Source: Gluconobacter cerinus
GTDB lineage: Bacteria; Pseudomonadota; Alphaproteobacteria; Acetobacterales; Acetobacteraceae
Length of the DNA stretch: 64,000 nucleotides
Direction of reading: 5' to 3'
NCBI RefSeq assembly: GCF_002723935.1
Contig: NZ_BEWM01000005.1
Span: 1-64,000, forward strand
In this document: piece after piece, positions 8,304 through 16,749 of the stretch
Layout: the number at the start of each line of letters is the position of its first letter
How positions within the stretch are numbered: position 1 is the first letter of the stretch
The notes under the pieces: generated by a model
The model's input: only the letters and a program-made list of their open reading frames with translations
Database searches by the model: none
What the model was told of the DNA's origin: nothing
Translations under genes and position numbers: made by a program

Positions 8304-9617
8304 ATGACCCAGACAGATCAACTCGCCCAAAGTCTCAGGACGAGACATGTTGTCATGATTGCCTTGGGCGGGGTGATTGGTGCTGGGTTTTTCATCGGCT
8401 GCTCGGCTGCTCTGTCGATGGGTGGACCGGCCGTCATCGTGTCATACGTTCTGGCGGGACTTCTGGTCTGGCTTGTGAATGGCATGATGCGAGACCTTGC
8501 TTCACAGACACCCGGGCGTGCGTCATTTCTCGGACAGATCCGCCATGCTCTCGGGGATCGCTTCGGTTTCGTCGCGGGCTGGACCTACTGGCTGACCTGG
8601 GTGACGGTCATTGGCGTTGAAGCCATTGCCGTAACATCCATGCTCACGCCCTACATTCCAGTTCCTTACGCAGTTCTGGAACTTCTCGTTCTGGGCGTGA
8701 TGACCGCCATTAATCTCCTGTCCGTCAAAGGGTATGGCGAGTTCGAGTACTGGTTTTCGGCCATCAAAGTGGCCGCTATCGTACTTTTCATCGGAATTGG
8801 TATCTGGGCATTCGGGGCACATTCCATCCCCGTGCAGGAAAACCTGTTTGCGCATGGCGGTGTCATGCCCCACGGATTGATGGCACTTCTTGCTGTCATT
8901 CCGACAGTGCTGTTCTCAATGGGTGGCAGTGAGATTGCAACGGTGGCCGCAGTTGAGTCCGACAACACGGAAGTGAACATTGCCCGCGCAACACGGACCA
9001 TCCCTCTTCGTATTGGTGGCTTCTACCTTGTGACCATCTCGATGATTCTGTGCCTGATGCCGTGGAGTGACATCGTACCGGGACAGTCACCATTTTTGTT
9101 GGTTCTGAACCGGTTTCATGTGCCTTTCGCCGGGTTGGCAATGGGCATTGTCATCCTCGTAGCGGCCCTTTCCAGCCTGAATTCCGGGATTTACGTCACC
9201 TCGCGCATCCTGTTCGAACTGGCTGAACAAGGAGATGCTCCTGCGGTCTTTCTGGCGGTTGAGCCTAAAACGCAGCTTCCCCGTCGCGCGCTTCTCGCCA
9301 GTGTTGGAAGTGCCATTCTGGTTGCGGTAACGGCCGTTCTCTCGCCGGGCGTCATTTTTGCTGTTCTTGTCAGCCTGACGGGCGGATTTATGCTTTTTAA
9401 TAACGCCCTGCTTGTTCTGGGACGGTTAAAGCTCATGCCCCAGAAGGCTGCTGGAGCATACGTGGCGCTTGCGCTGATCGCCCTTGCGATCATTGCCATG
9501 ATGATTCAGGCGGAAACCCGTTCGCAAATCGAAATGGGCGCTTTTGCGATTGTTGTTATTCTGCTGGCGGAGCGATTTCTGCCACGAGGTAAGAAAATTC
9601 AGAATAACACACCTTGA
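8304..9617 (+). CDS. APC-family amino acid permease
   Basis: A 437-residue inner-membrane protein with about twelve hydrophobic helices. The family signature near the N-terminus is IALGGVIGAGFFIG (residues 17-30), and the conserved GGSEIA helix lies near 210. It imports an amino acid by proton symport in the family's usual mode. AAGGA precedes the start, and the gene follows the Lrp-type regulator after 25 bp, forming one transcription unit. Its substrate is probably the same amino acid handled by the PLP and OCD enzymes. The 3' end overlaps the convergent DUF4186 gene by 19 bp. Confidence 0.9.
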   Translation: MTQTDQLAQSLRTRHVVMIALGGVIGAGFFIGCSAALSMGGPAVIVSYVLAGLLVWLVNGMMRDLASQTPGRASFLGQIRHALGDRFGFVAGWTYWLTWVTVIGVEAIAVTSMLTPYIPVPYAVLELLVLGVMTAINLLSVKGYGEFEYWFSAIKVAAIVLFIGIGIWAFGAHSIPVQENLFAHGGVMPHGLMALLAVIPTVLFSMGGSEIATVAAVESDNTEVNIARATRTIPLRIGGFYLVTISMILCLMPWSDIVPGQSPFLLVLNRFHVPFAGLAMGIVILVAALSSLNSGIYVTSRILFELAEQGDAPAVFLAVEPKTQLPRRALLASVGSAILVAVTAVLSPGVIFAVLVSLTGGFMLFNNALLVLGRLKLMPQKAAGAYVALALIALAIIAMMIQAETRSQIEMGAFAIVVILLAERFLPRGKKIQNNTP

Positions 9618-9997
9618 GCTGGCGTACTGGGAACATCTGTCCCCATGTCCTTCAGAATCCAGGCTCGTAACACGGCAAGAATTGCCTCCTGATCTTCGCC
9701 GGTCAGAGGCTGTCCTGCGGCAATACCATGCCATTTCGCGAGACATCCCCGGCAACATGAGCCCGTGGCATGCTGTGCGATGAAGACCGGATGCCCTCGC
9801 ATCGGCGTCTGCTTTCCGTCCTGTGCTGGCCATGCAGGTGCCAGGCGATCCCGGATGAAGGCAGCACCATGTTCCATGACAGCATTCAGGCCGCGACTTT
9901 CCAGGTAGAGGCGTGCCTGTTCATCCAGATGAAACCGTGCCCGAAAACTGGACTTTTGAAGTCGGAGGAGAAGATCCTGAGGAGCAGAACCGGTCAA
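9599..9997 (-). CDS. DUF4186 family protein
   Basis: A 132-residue cytoplasmic protein. It has the family core: FRARFHLDEQ near residue 20, KQTPMRGHPVFIAQHATG around 61-78, and CCRGCLAKWH. The CCxxC and His residues suggest metal binding. The biochemical function of the family is unknown. Its 3' end overlaps the convergent permease gene, a compact arrangement. Confidence 0.85.
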   Translation of the reverse strand: MTGSAPQDLLLRLQKSSFRARFHLDEQARLYLESRGLNAVMEHGAAFIRDRLAPAWPAQDGKQTPMRGHPVFIAQHATGSCCRGCLAKWHGIAAGQPLTGEDQEAILAVLRAWILKDMGTDVPSTPAQGVLF

Positions 9998-10090
9998 GAC
10001 GGACCAACCTTCTGAAAATACATAAAAAAATGCTGTGAGGGCTGCTGCACCCTCTGTGAGAACATCTGTTCTTACTCCATATGGTGCGGC

Positions 10091-11128
10091 ATGGACGCTT
10101 TTCCGAGACGCACCCGAACTGATTCTTCAGCCAGTGATATGGCTGCCATGCCAGTCCTGTCACCGCTTCAGGTTCAGGATCTGTTCACGGCCAGGCTGGA
10201 TGAGATTTGTGCTCACTTCGAAGAGTGGGGTTTCCCGCTTGCGGTTGAGGGGCAACTGGGTGACGTCGCGCCTAACGCATACAAGAAATATTATCAGCTG
10301 CCCTTGGTCGATCCGCAGCTTGGGACGTCCATTTCGCTGGAAGCGACCAAGCTGGTTCTGGCGGCAGCAGATGTGCGTGCCGGAGATCATGTCCGTGTGA
10401 CAGGGTGTCTGCGAGCCCGCCATCTGCGGGGACAGGTTGCCCTCCGGTTTGAAGTGCTTACCGTTGAACCACATGATCCCGGCCGTCAGAAAGTGGACCG
10501 GGCAGAGCGATCTCTGCTGGATGTTCTGAGAGGATTGAGCTGGCAGTTTCAGCCTTACCCTGACCGCCGGGACGCCCGACTGCTTCTCATTCATTCTGCG
10601 TCCTCCAGCGCACTAGTCTCGGAAGACTTCCTTCAGGCGCTGGGGGGCGGCTGGCGTTCAGAGCGTATCCGCGCACTTCCCGTAGCCATGACCGATCCGC
10701 ACCGTATTGCGGACGCCATAGGCACGTGCCGGGAAGATATTATCGTTCTGATCCGTGGCGGCGGAGATGTTTCCGACTTTACAGTGTTTGAGCATCCGCT
10801 GGTGCTGGAAGCGCTCTCCAACTGTGTGGCACATCGTGTTCTGGGCGTTGGGCATACTGCCAATCGGACGTTGGCGGAACGGCTGGTGGATCATTCCGCA
10901 ACGACGCCCGCTGATGCGGGCCATTACATTCGCAGAATGAGCGGTCGTGTCTGGCAGCGGCAGGAGGAAGAGCGTGCGCAACAGGAAGAAATTGTTGCAC
11001 TGCGTGAGAGCGCAACGTCTATGGCAGCGCTCCCGGCGGGAGCACCATTTGGCGCCCGTCTGCGGAATGGCCTGATCTTGTTGGTCGTCGGAACGCTGGC
11101 GGGCCTGATACTGTCACGTATTCTCTGA
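10091..11128 (+). CDS. XseA-derived membrane-anchored protein (exonuclease VII large-subunit-like)
   Basis: A 345-residue protein. The N-terminal part (about 25-130) resembles the OB-fold of exonuclease VII large subunit. The central part keeps the family's catalytic-domain landmarks: VLIRGGGDVSDF (about 231-242) and the VGHTANRTLAERLVDH region followed by a P-A-D/A motif. The long helical tail of real XseA is replaced by a short charged coiled coil (about 280-305) and one transmembrane helix, LILLVVGTLAGLILSRIL, at the extreme C-terminus. It may be a nuclease tethered to the membrane, or a repurposed fold. No XseB-like small subunit is adjacent. Start sites at 10139 or 10148 are also possible. 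Confidence 0.7.
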   Translation: MDAFPRRTRTDSSASDMAAMPVLSPLQVQDLFTARLDEICAHFEEWGFPLAVEGQLGDVAPNAYKKYYQLPLVDPQLGTSISLEATKLVLAAADVRAGDHVRVTGCLRARHLRGQVALRFEVLTVEPHDPGRQKVDRAERSLLDVLRGLSWQFQPYPDRRDARLLLIHSASSSALVSEDFLQALGGGWRSERIRALPVAMTDPHRIADAIGTCREDIIVLIRGGGDVSDFTVFEHPLVLEALSNCVAHRVLGVGHTANRTLAERLVDHSATTPADAGHYIRRMSGRVWQRQEEERAQQEEIVALRESATSMAALPAGAPFGARLRNGLILLVVGTLAGLILSRIL

Positions 11129-11131
11129 AAG

Positions 11132-12574
11132 TCAGAGGAACGTTTGCAATTCTGGTACAGCGTTTCCCAGATCTTTCCGTCCCATTTCAGAAAGCAGAAC
11201 TATCACGCGCGCTACATCTCTCAATGCGCAGTGAGGGTGGCGAATAAACCACGCGCAGAACCCTTTGAAAGACAGACCTGCCGCTGTGTCGGGGGCTGGA
11301 AGGGCCGGCAGATCCAGAGAAATTGCCTCCTCGGTCGGTACGAACTGGAACAGGGTGTCACCAAACCCGCTATCATCCGCGAAAATGAATGTGTCGGCCT
11401 CAATCCAGCGTATTGTTAGAACAGGCCGCAGAAGAGACTGGTTCGCCAGTTGAACAGGATGTCCATTGAGAGACGAGAGCATCACAATTTCAGGATGGCT
11501 ATCCTGATAAATGCCGACCAGTTTGTCTGTCGTTTTTATATTCGGATCGCTGGAAAAGCGGGGAGATCCATCTGTCCCTACGACCAGAAAATCGCCTGTT
11601 ACATCCTGAATGAAACAGGCCCGTGTGCGCGTTGGCAGAGGAGCACTCTGAGGCGTTAAAAGCAGCCGCTCTTCGGCGGAGGGCCGGATACGATGGAAGG
11701 AAAACTGCTCATGCTGACGATGGTCCGGCATGGAGCTTCCTGCATCCGGCAGTTCAGGGAGTGCCAGGGCAGGTTCTTGCGTCAGGCTTTGAAGAAGATT
11801 TTCCAATCCCCGATAGGCCTGCGTATCCATGAGATCGTGCCGGATCATGGAGACGTCAGGCAGTCGTCGTCTTGGGGATAGATCTTCCTCATCCCGGCAG
11901 AAATAATGATCTGCAAGATGATGAGGCATATCTGGATCTCCTGCCCAGACATAATGAAGAATGCGCGCGCCTTTCCATGAGACGGCGACACCAGGGCCGA
12001 TCCGATCGACTGGCGTGCCATCCGGATGGACGATGCGTTCAGGGGATAGGTCCAAAGACAGGACGTCTATCGAAGTTGGGAGTTTTTTCGTCCGGACAAG
12101 CAGACGGGCCATCCGGTTGTCAGGGAAAGTGACGGCACTCCGATAGGGTGATGCCTGAATGACAGAAGGGGCCGGAACAGGCTTGAGGGGCTTTCCGTAG
12201 ATGCACCAGTTGATGGCGATGGCGTCAGCGTCTCCCGCTGTCGCCAGCAGGTTCTCCAGCGTTGTCTCCGGGTCGAGAAATTCATCAACGTCCAAAACCA
12301 GGAGCCAATCCTGTTCCTGACCCACCAGACGAGCCGCTTCCGCCGTTAAAGTCTTGCGGAGCTCTTCAGGAGAGAGCTCATCGCCACTGATGAACTCATG
12401 AAGTTCAACCGGGCCAATATGTTCTGCTGCGAGTGCAACAGCCTGCGTCTCGTCTGTGGACCCTGCATCGAGAACGAGAATACGCTCGAAACCGAGTGCC
12501 AGATGCCACAGCAGCCACTCCTTTAGAAGAGGAGCGGCATTATGGGTCAGGACGACACAGGCTGCACTTGGCAT
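11132..12574 (-). CDS. Glycosyltransferase family 2/92-like protein
   Basis: A 480-residue protein whose first 230 residues form a GT-A-like domain. It has ACVVLTHNAAPLLKEWLLWH at the N-terminus, the nucleotide-binding pattern VLDAGSTDET, and the metal-binding DXD-like VLDVDEFLDP near residue 95. The C-terminal half has no recognised domain and may bind the acceptor or be a carbohydrate-like module. There is no signal peptide. Its 3' end is three bases from the convergent XseA-like gene. A role in surface glycan synthesis is likely, but the substrate is unknown. Confidence 0.7.
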   Translation of the reverse strand: MPSAACVVLTHNAAPLLKEWLLWHLALGFERILVLDAGSTDETQAVALAAEHIGPVELHEFISGDELSPEELRKTLTAEAARLVGQEQDWLLVLDVDEFLDPETTLENLLATAGDADAIAINWCIYGKPLKPVPAPSVIQASPYRSAVTFPDNRMARLLVRTKKLPTSIDVLSLDLSPERIVHPDGTPVDRIGPGVAVSWKGARILHYVWAGDPDMPHHLADHYFCRDEEDLSPRRRLPDVSMIRHDLMDTQAYRGLENLLQSLTQEPALALPELPDAGSSMPDHRQHEQFSFHRIRPSAEERLLLTPQSAPLPTRTRACFIQDVTGDFLVVGTDGSPRFSSDPNIKTTDKLVGIYQDSHPEIVMLSSLNGHPVQLANQSLLRPVLTIRWIEADTFIFADDSGFGDTLFQFVPTEEAISLDLPALPAPDTAAGLSFKGFCAWFIRHPHCALRDVARVIVLLSEMGRKDLGNAVPELQTFL

Positions 12575-12601
12575 AAAGTGATGTTTCCGTGGTGTCTGGT
12601 T

Positions 12602-13057
12602 TTAGCGAACATCCACGCGGATCAGCGGACGCTGGACCGATGGATCAGTGAGAGCATGCATCTCGATCTGGATAGGCTGGGCACCGGCCGCGCTGATCCT
12701 GTGAGCAACAGGCTCCAGATCCGTTTGTGTAGCCTCTGTCATGGCTTTGGTTTGTGCGGCCGGATCAGACTGAGGCGGGACCAGAAGCCTGACGATAAAG
12801 AGGACATTTTCCTTGCGGGCCAACGCTGACTTAACAGCCTGATCCACGACAGGGCCGTATTCGGATTCCGGAGTCCCGCCTTCGATTTGCAGGAATGGCG
12901 GTTTCGCTTTCGGGGCCGGGGGCGGTGGCGGGATATACGGCTGAGGCGGTTTGCCTGCCTGCGGGTTGAACGTGCGCTGATCAACCAGTTTGCAGCCCGC
13001 AAGCAGGGGCGTAGCCAGCAGGATGCAGCCTGCCAGAGAGAGAGCGCGTGGAGCCAT
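12602..13057 (-). CDS. Small proline-rich lipoprotein
   Basis: A 151-residue protein when started at MAPRALSLAG. A lipoprotein signal peptide ends at LLAGC (lipobox, Cys near residue 21), followed by a proline-rich linker (PPQPYIPPPPPAPKAKPP) and an alpha/beta domain. The start at 13057 is preferred over one 102 bases upstream because it gives a compact signal peptide. Function unknown. The linker suggests that the domain reaches into the periplasm from a membrane anchor. Confidence 0.7.
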   Translation of the reverse strand: MAPRALSLAGCILLATPLLAGCKLVDQRTFNPQAGKPPQPYIPPPPPAPKAKPPFLQIEGGTPESEYGPVVDQAVKSALARKENVLFIVRLLVPPQSDPAAQTKAMTEATQTDLEPVAHRISAAGAQPIQIEMHALTDPSVQRPLIRVDVR

Positions 13058-13243
13058 GATGCCTCGGGGCGAACGAAAATGTCGGACAAATGCAGCCATA
13101 TTGCGCGGGACCGTCGCAGGAACGGAGGGTTTCGGCAAGATTAAGCGCATCAAGTTCATGAAAAACTATGCCAACCCCCTGTTGCTTCGCTGTGGCGGTG
13201 CTATGGAAGAAGCCCTTTCGTCAGAATAGCGGAGTAGGCAGGC

Positions 13244-14263
13244 ATGGCGGTAAAAATCGCAATCAACGGTTTCGGACGTATCGGACGTCTCGTTCTGCGC
13301 GGCATCATTGAGAGCGGTCGTACGGACGTTGAGGTCGTAGCCATCAACGATCTTGGTTCGGTCGAAGCAAACGCACACCTTCTGGCCTATGACAGCGTGC
13401 ATGGCCGCCTGCCGGGCAAGGTCCGCGCTGAAGGCAATACGCTCATCATTGAAGCAAACGGCCGTACCTACGGTCCGATTACCGTTTCTGCCGAGCGTGA
13501 TCCGTCCAAAGTTCCATTCGAAGGCATCGATGTTGCCATGGAATGTACGGGTCTCTTCACCACGCGTGAAAAGGCCGCTGCCCTGCTGGAAGCTGGCGCA
13601 AAGCGCGTGATCGTCTCCGCTCCTGCAACGGATGTGGATGCCACCATCGTTTTCGGTGTGAACGACGACGTTCTGACGCCGGACATGAAGGTCATTTCCA
13701 ACGCATCCTGCACCACGAACTGCCTTGCTCCTGTCGCTTACGTTCTGGACGAAGCGTTCGGCATCGAGCGCGGCTACATGGTCACGATTCACTCCTACAC
13801 CGGTGACCAGCGCACGGTGGACACCCTGCACAAGGATCCCCGTCGTGCCCGCGCTGCGGCTCTGAACATGATCCCGACGTCCACGGGTGCTGCCAAGGCT
13901 GTTGGCCTGGTTCTGCCGCACCTGAAGGGCAAGCTGGATGGCACGGCGATCCGCGTTCCGACGCCGAACGTCTCTCTTGTCTCGCTCGACTTCGTGCCGA
14001 AGACCGTTCCTGCTTCTGCTGAAGCCGTGAACGAAGCAATCCGCGTTGCGTCCGAAGGCAAGCTCAAGGGCGTTTTGGAGTACAACACGGCGCCGCTGGT
14101 CAGCACGGATTTCAACCACTCCCCTGCGTCTTCCACGTTTGATGCAACACAGACGGCACTGGTCGATGGCGGCCAGCTCGTTCGCATCTGCGCTTGGTAT
14201 GACAATGAGTGGGGTTTCTCCAACCGCATGGCCGACACGGCTGCTGCTTTCGGGAGCCTCTGA
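13244..14263 (+). CDS. gap: Glyceraldehyde-3-phosphate dehydrogenase
   Basis: A 339-residue type I GAPDH. It has the N-terminal NAD-binding INGFGRIGR, the catalytic cysteine in ASCTTNCLAP (about residue 155), the TGAAKAVG phosphate-binding stretch and the C-terminal YDNEWGFSNRM. It oxidises glyceraldehyde 3-phosphate to 1,3-bisphosphoglycerate, the step before the phosphoglycerate kinase encoded three bases downstream. The pair forms a glycolysis/gluconeogenesis operon closed by a strong terminator at 15488. GGAG precedes the start. Gluconobacter-type organisms lack a complete Embden-Meyerhof pathway but keep these lower-glycolysis steps. Confidence 0.97.
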   Translation: MAVKIAINGFGRIGRLVLRGIIESGRTDVEVVAINDLGSVEANAHLLAYDSVHGRLPGKVRAEGNTLIIEANGRTYGPITVSAERDPSKVPFEGIDVAMECTGLFTTREKAAALLEAGAKRVIVSAPATDVDATIVFGVNDDVLTPDMKVISNASCTTNCLAPVAYVLDEAFGIERGYMVTIHSYTGDQRTVDTLHKDPRRARAAALNMIPTSTGAAKAVGLVLPHLKGKLDGTAIRVPTPNVSLVSLDFVPKTVPASAEAVNEAIRVASEGKLKGVLEYNTAPLVSTDFNHSPASSTFDATQTALVDGGQLVRICAWYDNEWGFSNRMADTAAAFGSL

Positions 14264-14266
14264 CCC

Positions 14267-15481
14267 ATGGTTTTCCGCACGCTCGACACCCTGGAGGCAC
14301 GCGGCAAGCGCGTGCTCGTCCGGGCTGATCTGAACGTGCCGATGCATGACGGCGTCATCACTGACGCCACGCGCATCGAGCGCGTTGCCCCGACCATCAA
14401 TGAGCTTGCCGGTAAGGGCGCGCGCGTTGTGGTCCTCAGCCATTTCGACCGCCCGAAGGGCAAGGTCGTTCCTGGCATGTCCCTGCGTCCGATTGCTGAA
14501 AAGCTTGGGGAAGTTCTGGGCAAGCCGGTTGGTTTCGTTCCGGAATGCGTAGGCCCGACTGTTGAAGCTGCTGTTGCGGCTCTCAATGATGGGGAAGTGC
14601 TGGTTCTGGAAAACACGCGTTTCCATGCGGGTGAAGAAGCCAACGATCCGGAATTTGCTAAAGCGATTGCGCAGAATGGCGACATTTTCGTCAATGATGC
14701 CTTTTCGGCAGCGCATCGCGCCCATGCCTCTACCGAAGGTGTGGCGCATGATCTTCCGTCTTTCGCCGGGCGGTTGATGCAGGCTGAGCTATCGGCTCTG
14801 TCGGCTGCGCTGGAGAATCCGGAGCGTCCGGTCGGTGCCATCATCGGCGGTTCCAAGATCTCCACGAAGCTGGATCTGATTGGCAATGTCATCGCTAAGG
14901 TGGACACACTGTTCATCACGGGTGCCATGGCCAACACGTTCCTGGCGGCAGAAGGCATGAATGTCGGCAAGTCCCTTCAGGAAGCGGACATGCACGAAAC
15001 AGCTCGCAAGATTGCGCATCTGGCGCAGGAAAAGGGCTGTGAAATCATTCTGCCAGTGGATGCCGTTGTGGCGCGCGAGTTCAAGGCCGGTGCAGAAACC
15101 GAAACCTGCCTGATTGGCGAAGTGCCTGCTGACGCCATGATTCTTGATGCTGGTCCGCGCACTGTGGCGCTGATCAACGAGCGTCTGGCTACGTTGAAAA
15201 CGCTTGTCTGGAACGGCCCACTTGGGGCGTTTGAGATCGAGCCGTTTGATCGTGCAACGGTTGAGGTTGCACAGGAAGCTGCTCGCCTGACGCAGGAAGG
15301 CAAGCTTCGTACTGTGGCAGGCGGTGGAGACACCGTTTCCGCGCTGCGTCACGCCGGGGTTGCTGGCCAGATGAGCTACGTTTCCACGGCGGGTGGTGCA
15401 TTTCTGGAATGGCTGGAAGGAAAAATCCTTCCAGGCATCGAGGTGCTTCGCACAACCGGACACCAGCTTGGTCTGGACTGA
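14267..15481 (+). CDS. pgk: Phosphoglycerate kinase
   Basis: A 404-residue monomeric kinase with the PGK landmarks: [12 protein letters not shown] (N-terminal domain), [25 protein letters not shown], the [11 protein letters not shown] segment and the C-terminal nucleotide loop [10 protein letters not shown]. It transfers phosphate from 1,3-bisphosphoglycerate to ADP. The start follows the gap stop codon by three bases, so the two are co-transcribed and probably translationally coupled. Confidence 0.97.
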   Translation: MVFRTLDTLEARGKRVLVRADLNVPMHDGVITDATRIERVAPTINELAGKGARVVVLSHFDRPKGKVVPGMSLRPIAEKLGEVLGKPVGFVPECVGPTVEAAVAALNDGEVLVLENTRFHAGEEANDPEFAKAIAQNGDIFVNDAFSAAHRAHASTEGVAHDLPSFAGRLMQAELSALSAALENPERPVGAIIGGSKISTKLDLIGNVIAKVDTLFITGAMANTFLAAEGMNVGKSLQEADMHETARKIAHLAQEKGCEIILPVDAVVAREFKAGAETETCLIGEVPADAMILDAGPRTVALINERLATLKTLVWNGPLGAFEIEPFDRATVEVAQEAARLTQEGKLRTVAGGGDTVSALRHAGVAGQMSYVSTAGGAFLEWLEGKILPGIEVLRTTGHQLGLD

Positions 15482-15487
15482 GTTCTG

Positions 15488-15520
15488 AAAAAGCGGGGAG
15501 GGCAATCTCCCCGCTTTTTT
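15488..15520 (+). terminator. Intrinsic terminator of gap-pgk
   Basis: GCGGGGAG and CTCCCCGC arms (15493-15500 and 15507-15514) enclose a six-base loop, flanked by an A-run before and a T6 run after. It is a classic terminator and can also serve the convergent XRE gene. Confidence 0.9.
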
Positions 15521-15529
15521 ATGGTCGGG

Positions 15530-15718
15530 TTACGGGAAGAAAATTTCCTCAATACTGCGGCGGAAAAGCTGTGAAATTGTGAACGCTAATGGCAGGCTCG
15601 GGTCGTAACGCCCCTTTTCGATGGCATTGACTGTCTGCCTTGAAACCGCCAGCTCTGCTGCCAGATCGGCTTGGCTCCAGCTTCGTTCTGCCCGAAGTTC
15701 CTTGAGGCAGTTATTCAT
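15530..15718 (-). CDS. Small XRE-family helix-turn-helix regulator
   Basis: A 62-residue protein consisting only of a Cro/CI-type helix-turn-helix (SQADLAAELAVSRQTVNAIE, residues 15-34), ending in the IEEIFFP tail common to the short YozG/DUF-associated XRE group. Its ATG overlaps the stop codon of the membrane-protein gene upstream (TCAT, four bases), showing translational coupling. It probably autoregulates the pair through the twin palindromes at 16112-16160. Confidence 0.88.
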   Translation of the reverse strand: MNNCLKELRAERSWSQADLAAELAVSRQTVNAIEKGRYDPSLPLAFTISQLFRRSIEEIFFP

Positions 15719-16095
15719 CTATAGCGCCTTTGAGCGACAAGGCCACCGATCCACCAGAGGGCTCCCATGATCGGCCAGACTGCAAAAGCTCTGAGCTTTG
15801 GTAACCCTGCACTTTCCGCAAAGCCCCAGCCAAAGGTCAGTAGAGCGGTTCCCAAAAATGATATTGCAATGGCATCCAATTGAATCCGACGTTGTAATTC
15901 ATCCATTCGCCAGATTGCACGCATGATGACCCATGCCGCTGTCACCGCTCCCACCATGGGTGTGAGTGCCAGTATTATTCTTGTTAAAGGTGCCGGGTGG
16001 AGTGCCAGTTGCAGATAATTGGCCCCGAACAGCAGCACAAGATACAGCGCGAGCGCGCTACCGAGTTCGATGAGATATTGACGACCATACAACAT
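15715..16095 (-). CDS. Four-helix integral membrane protein coupled to an XRE regulator
   Basis: A 126-residue protein with about four hydrophobic helices (roughly 10-30, 36-58, 72-92 and 100-118) and the loop MDELQRRIQLDAI between helices two and three. That loop is typical of small membrane proteins encoded with short XRE regulators. Function unknown. It is the first gene of a two-gene operon with the regulator at 15530. Two copies of an 18-bp palindrome lie 17-65 bp upstream of its start. Confidence 0.8.
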   Translation of the reverse strand: MLYGRQYLIELGSALALYLVLLFGANYLQLALHPAPLTRIILALTPMVGAVTAAWVIMRAIWRMDELQRRIQLDAIAISFLGTALLTFGWGFAESAGLPKLRAFAVWPIMGALWWIGGLVAQRRYR

Positions 16096-16111
16096 GTCTA
16101 AGCCCTCCTAC

Positions 16112-16160
16112 TGTAAAGTAGGCTTTACTTTTCTGGCTTCAATGTCAAGTGAGCTTTACA
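16112..16160. promoter_or_regulatory. Twin 18-bp palindromic operators
   Basis: TGTAAAGTAGGCTTTACT (16112-16129) and TGTCAAGTGAGCTTTACA (16143-16160) are two copies of one imperfect palindrome, 31 bp apart centre to centre (about three helical turns, same DNA face). They sit directly upstream of the membrane protein/XRE operon, so they are likely operators of the coupled regulator. Confidence 0.75.
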
Positions 16161-16292
16161 AAATGCTCATTTCAGACGCCTGTGCGGATCACGTTTTGTG
16201 ACGTCACGAAACTTTCTAACTTTTTCAATTGTAATTTGAGGCTTTGACCCACCACACTGCTTTCAGCTCCCTGTCGTGCTGGAATCCGCCTG

Positions 16293-16745
16293 ATGCGCCT
16301 TCTGCCTATGCTGATGAAGTCTTTTCCACTGCTCGTTCTGGCAGTAGGGACATGTAGTGCATTGGCTGCAGAGCCTGTGCAGCCAGTTCCGGCGCCAAAA
16401 AAGCCATTCTCAGCGTTTACGCATCCTTTTAACGCCTCGCTGTCCCAGGAAGTATCGGCTGACCCGCGGCAAGGGGCGGCGCTGATGCGCGGTCTGGACC
16501 ATCATCGGGCAGAAGTCGTGGCTCAGCAAATGACCTCGGGCTTCGGTGCGGCTCCAGTCCCCGATGAGAATATTGAAGGCCCTCAGGATTCAGCGCAGCC
16601 TGACGCCTATGTGAAGCCCGATTTCTTTTCCAATAAAGTGGGCGAAATCAACGACGCCGCTGCGGAAAATCATCCCGACCAGCATCGTAAAGGCGGCGGC
16701 GCAATGGCGGGCGGGCTAGCTTTGGCCGTGCCTCTCTCCCAGTAA
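16293..16745 (+). CDS. Small secreted protein of unknown function
   Basis: A 150-residue protein with an N-terminal signal peptide ending around ALAAEP (residue 27), then a low-complexity, proline- and alanine-containing region without recognisable domain and a small hydrophobic glycine-rich C-terminus (AMAGGLALAVPLSQ). It is presumably periplasmic. Starts at residues 6 or 8 are possible. It stands alone, convergent with the membrane glycosyltransferase at 16750. Confidence 0.6.
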   Translation: MRLLPMLMKSFPLLVLAVGTCSALAAEPVQPVPAPKKPFSAFTHPFNASLSQEVSADPRQGAALMRGLDHHRAEVVAQQMTSGFGAAPVPDENIEGPQDSAQPDAYVKPDFFSNKVGEINDAAAENHPDQHRKGGGAMAGGLALAVPLSQ

Positions 16746-16749
16746 CAAG

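Noticed and set aside
13166-14970. Two long antisense frames (527 and 391 residues) over gap and pgk
   Set aside because: They arise from strong codon bias of two highly expressed genes; no family similarity and no start signals.
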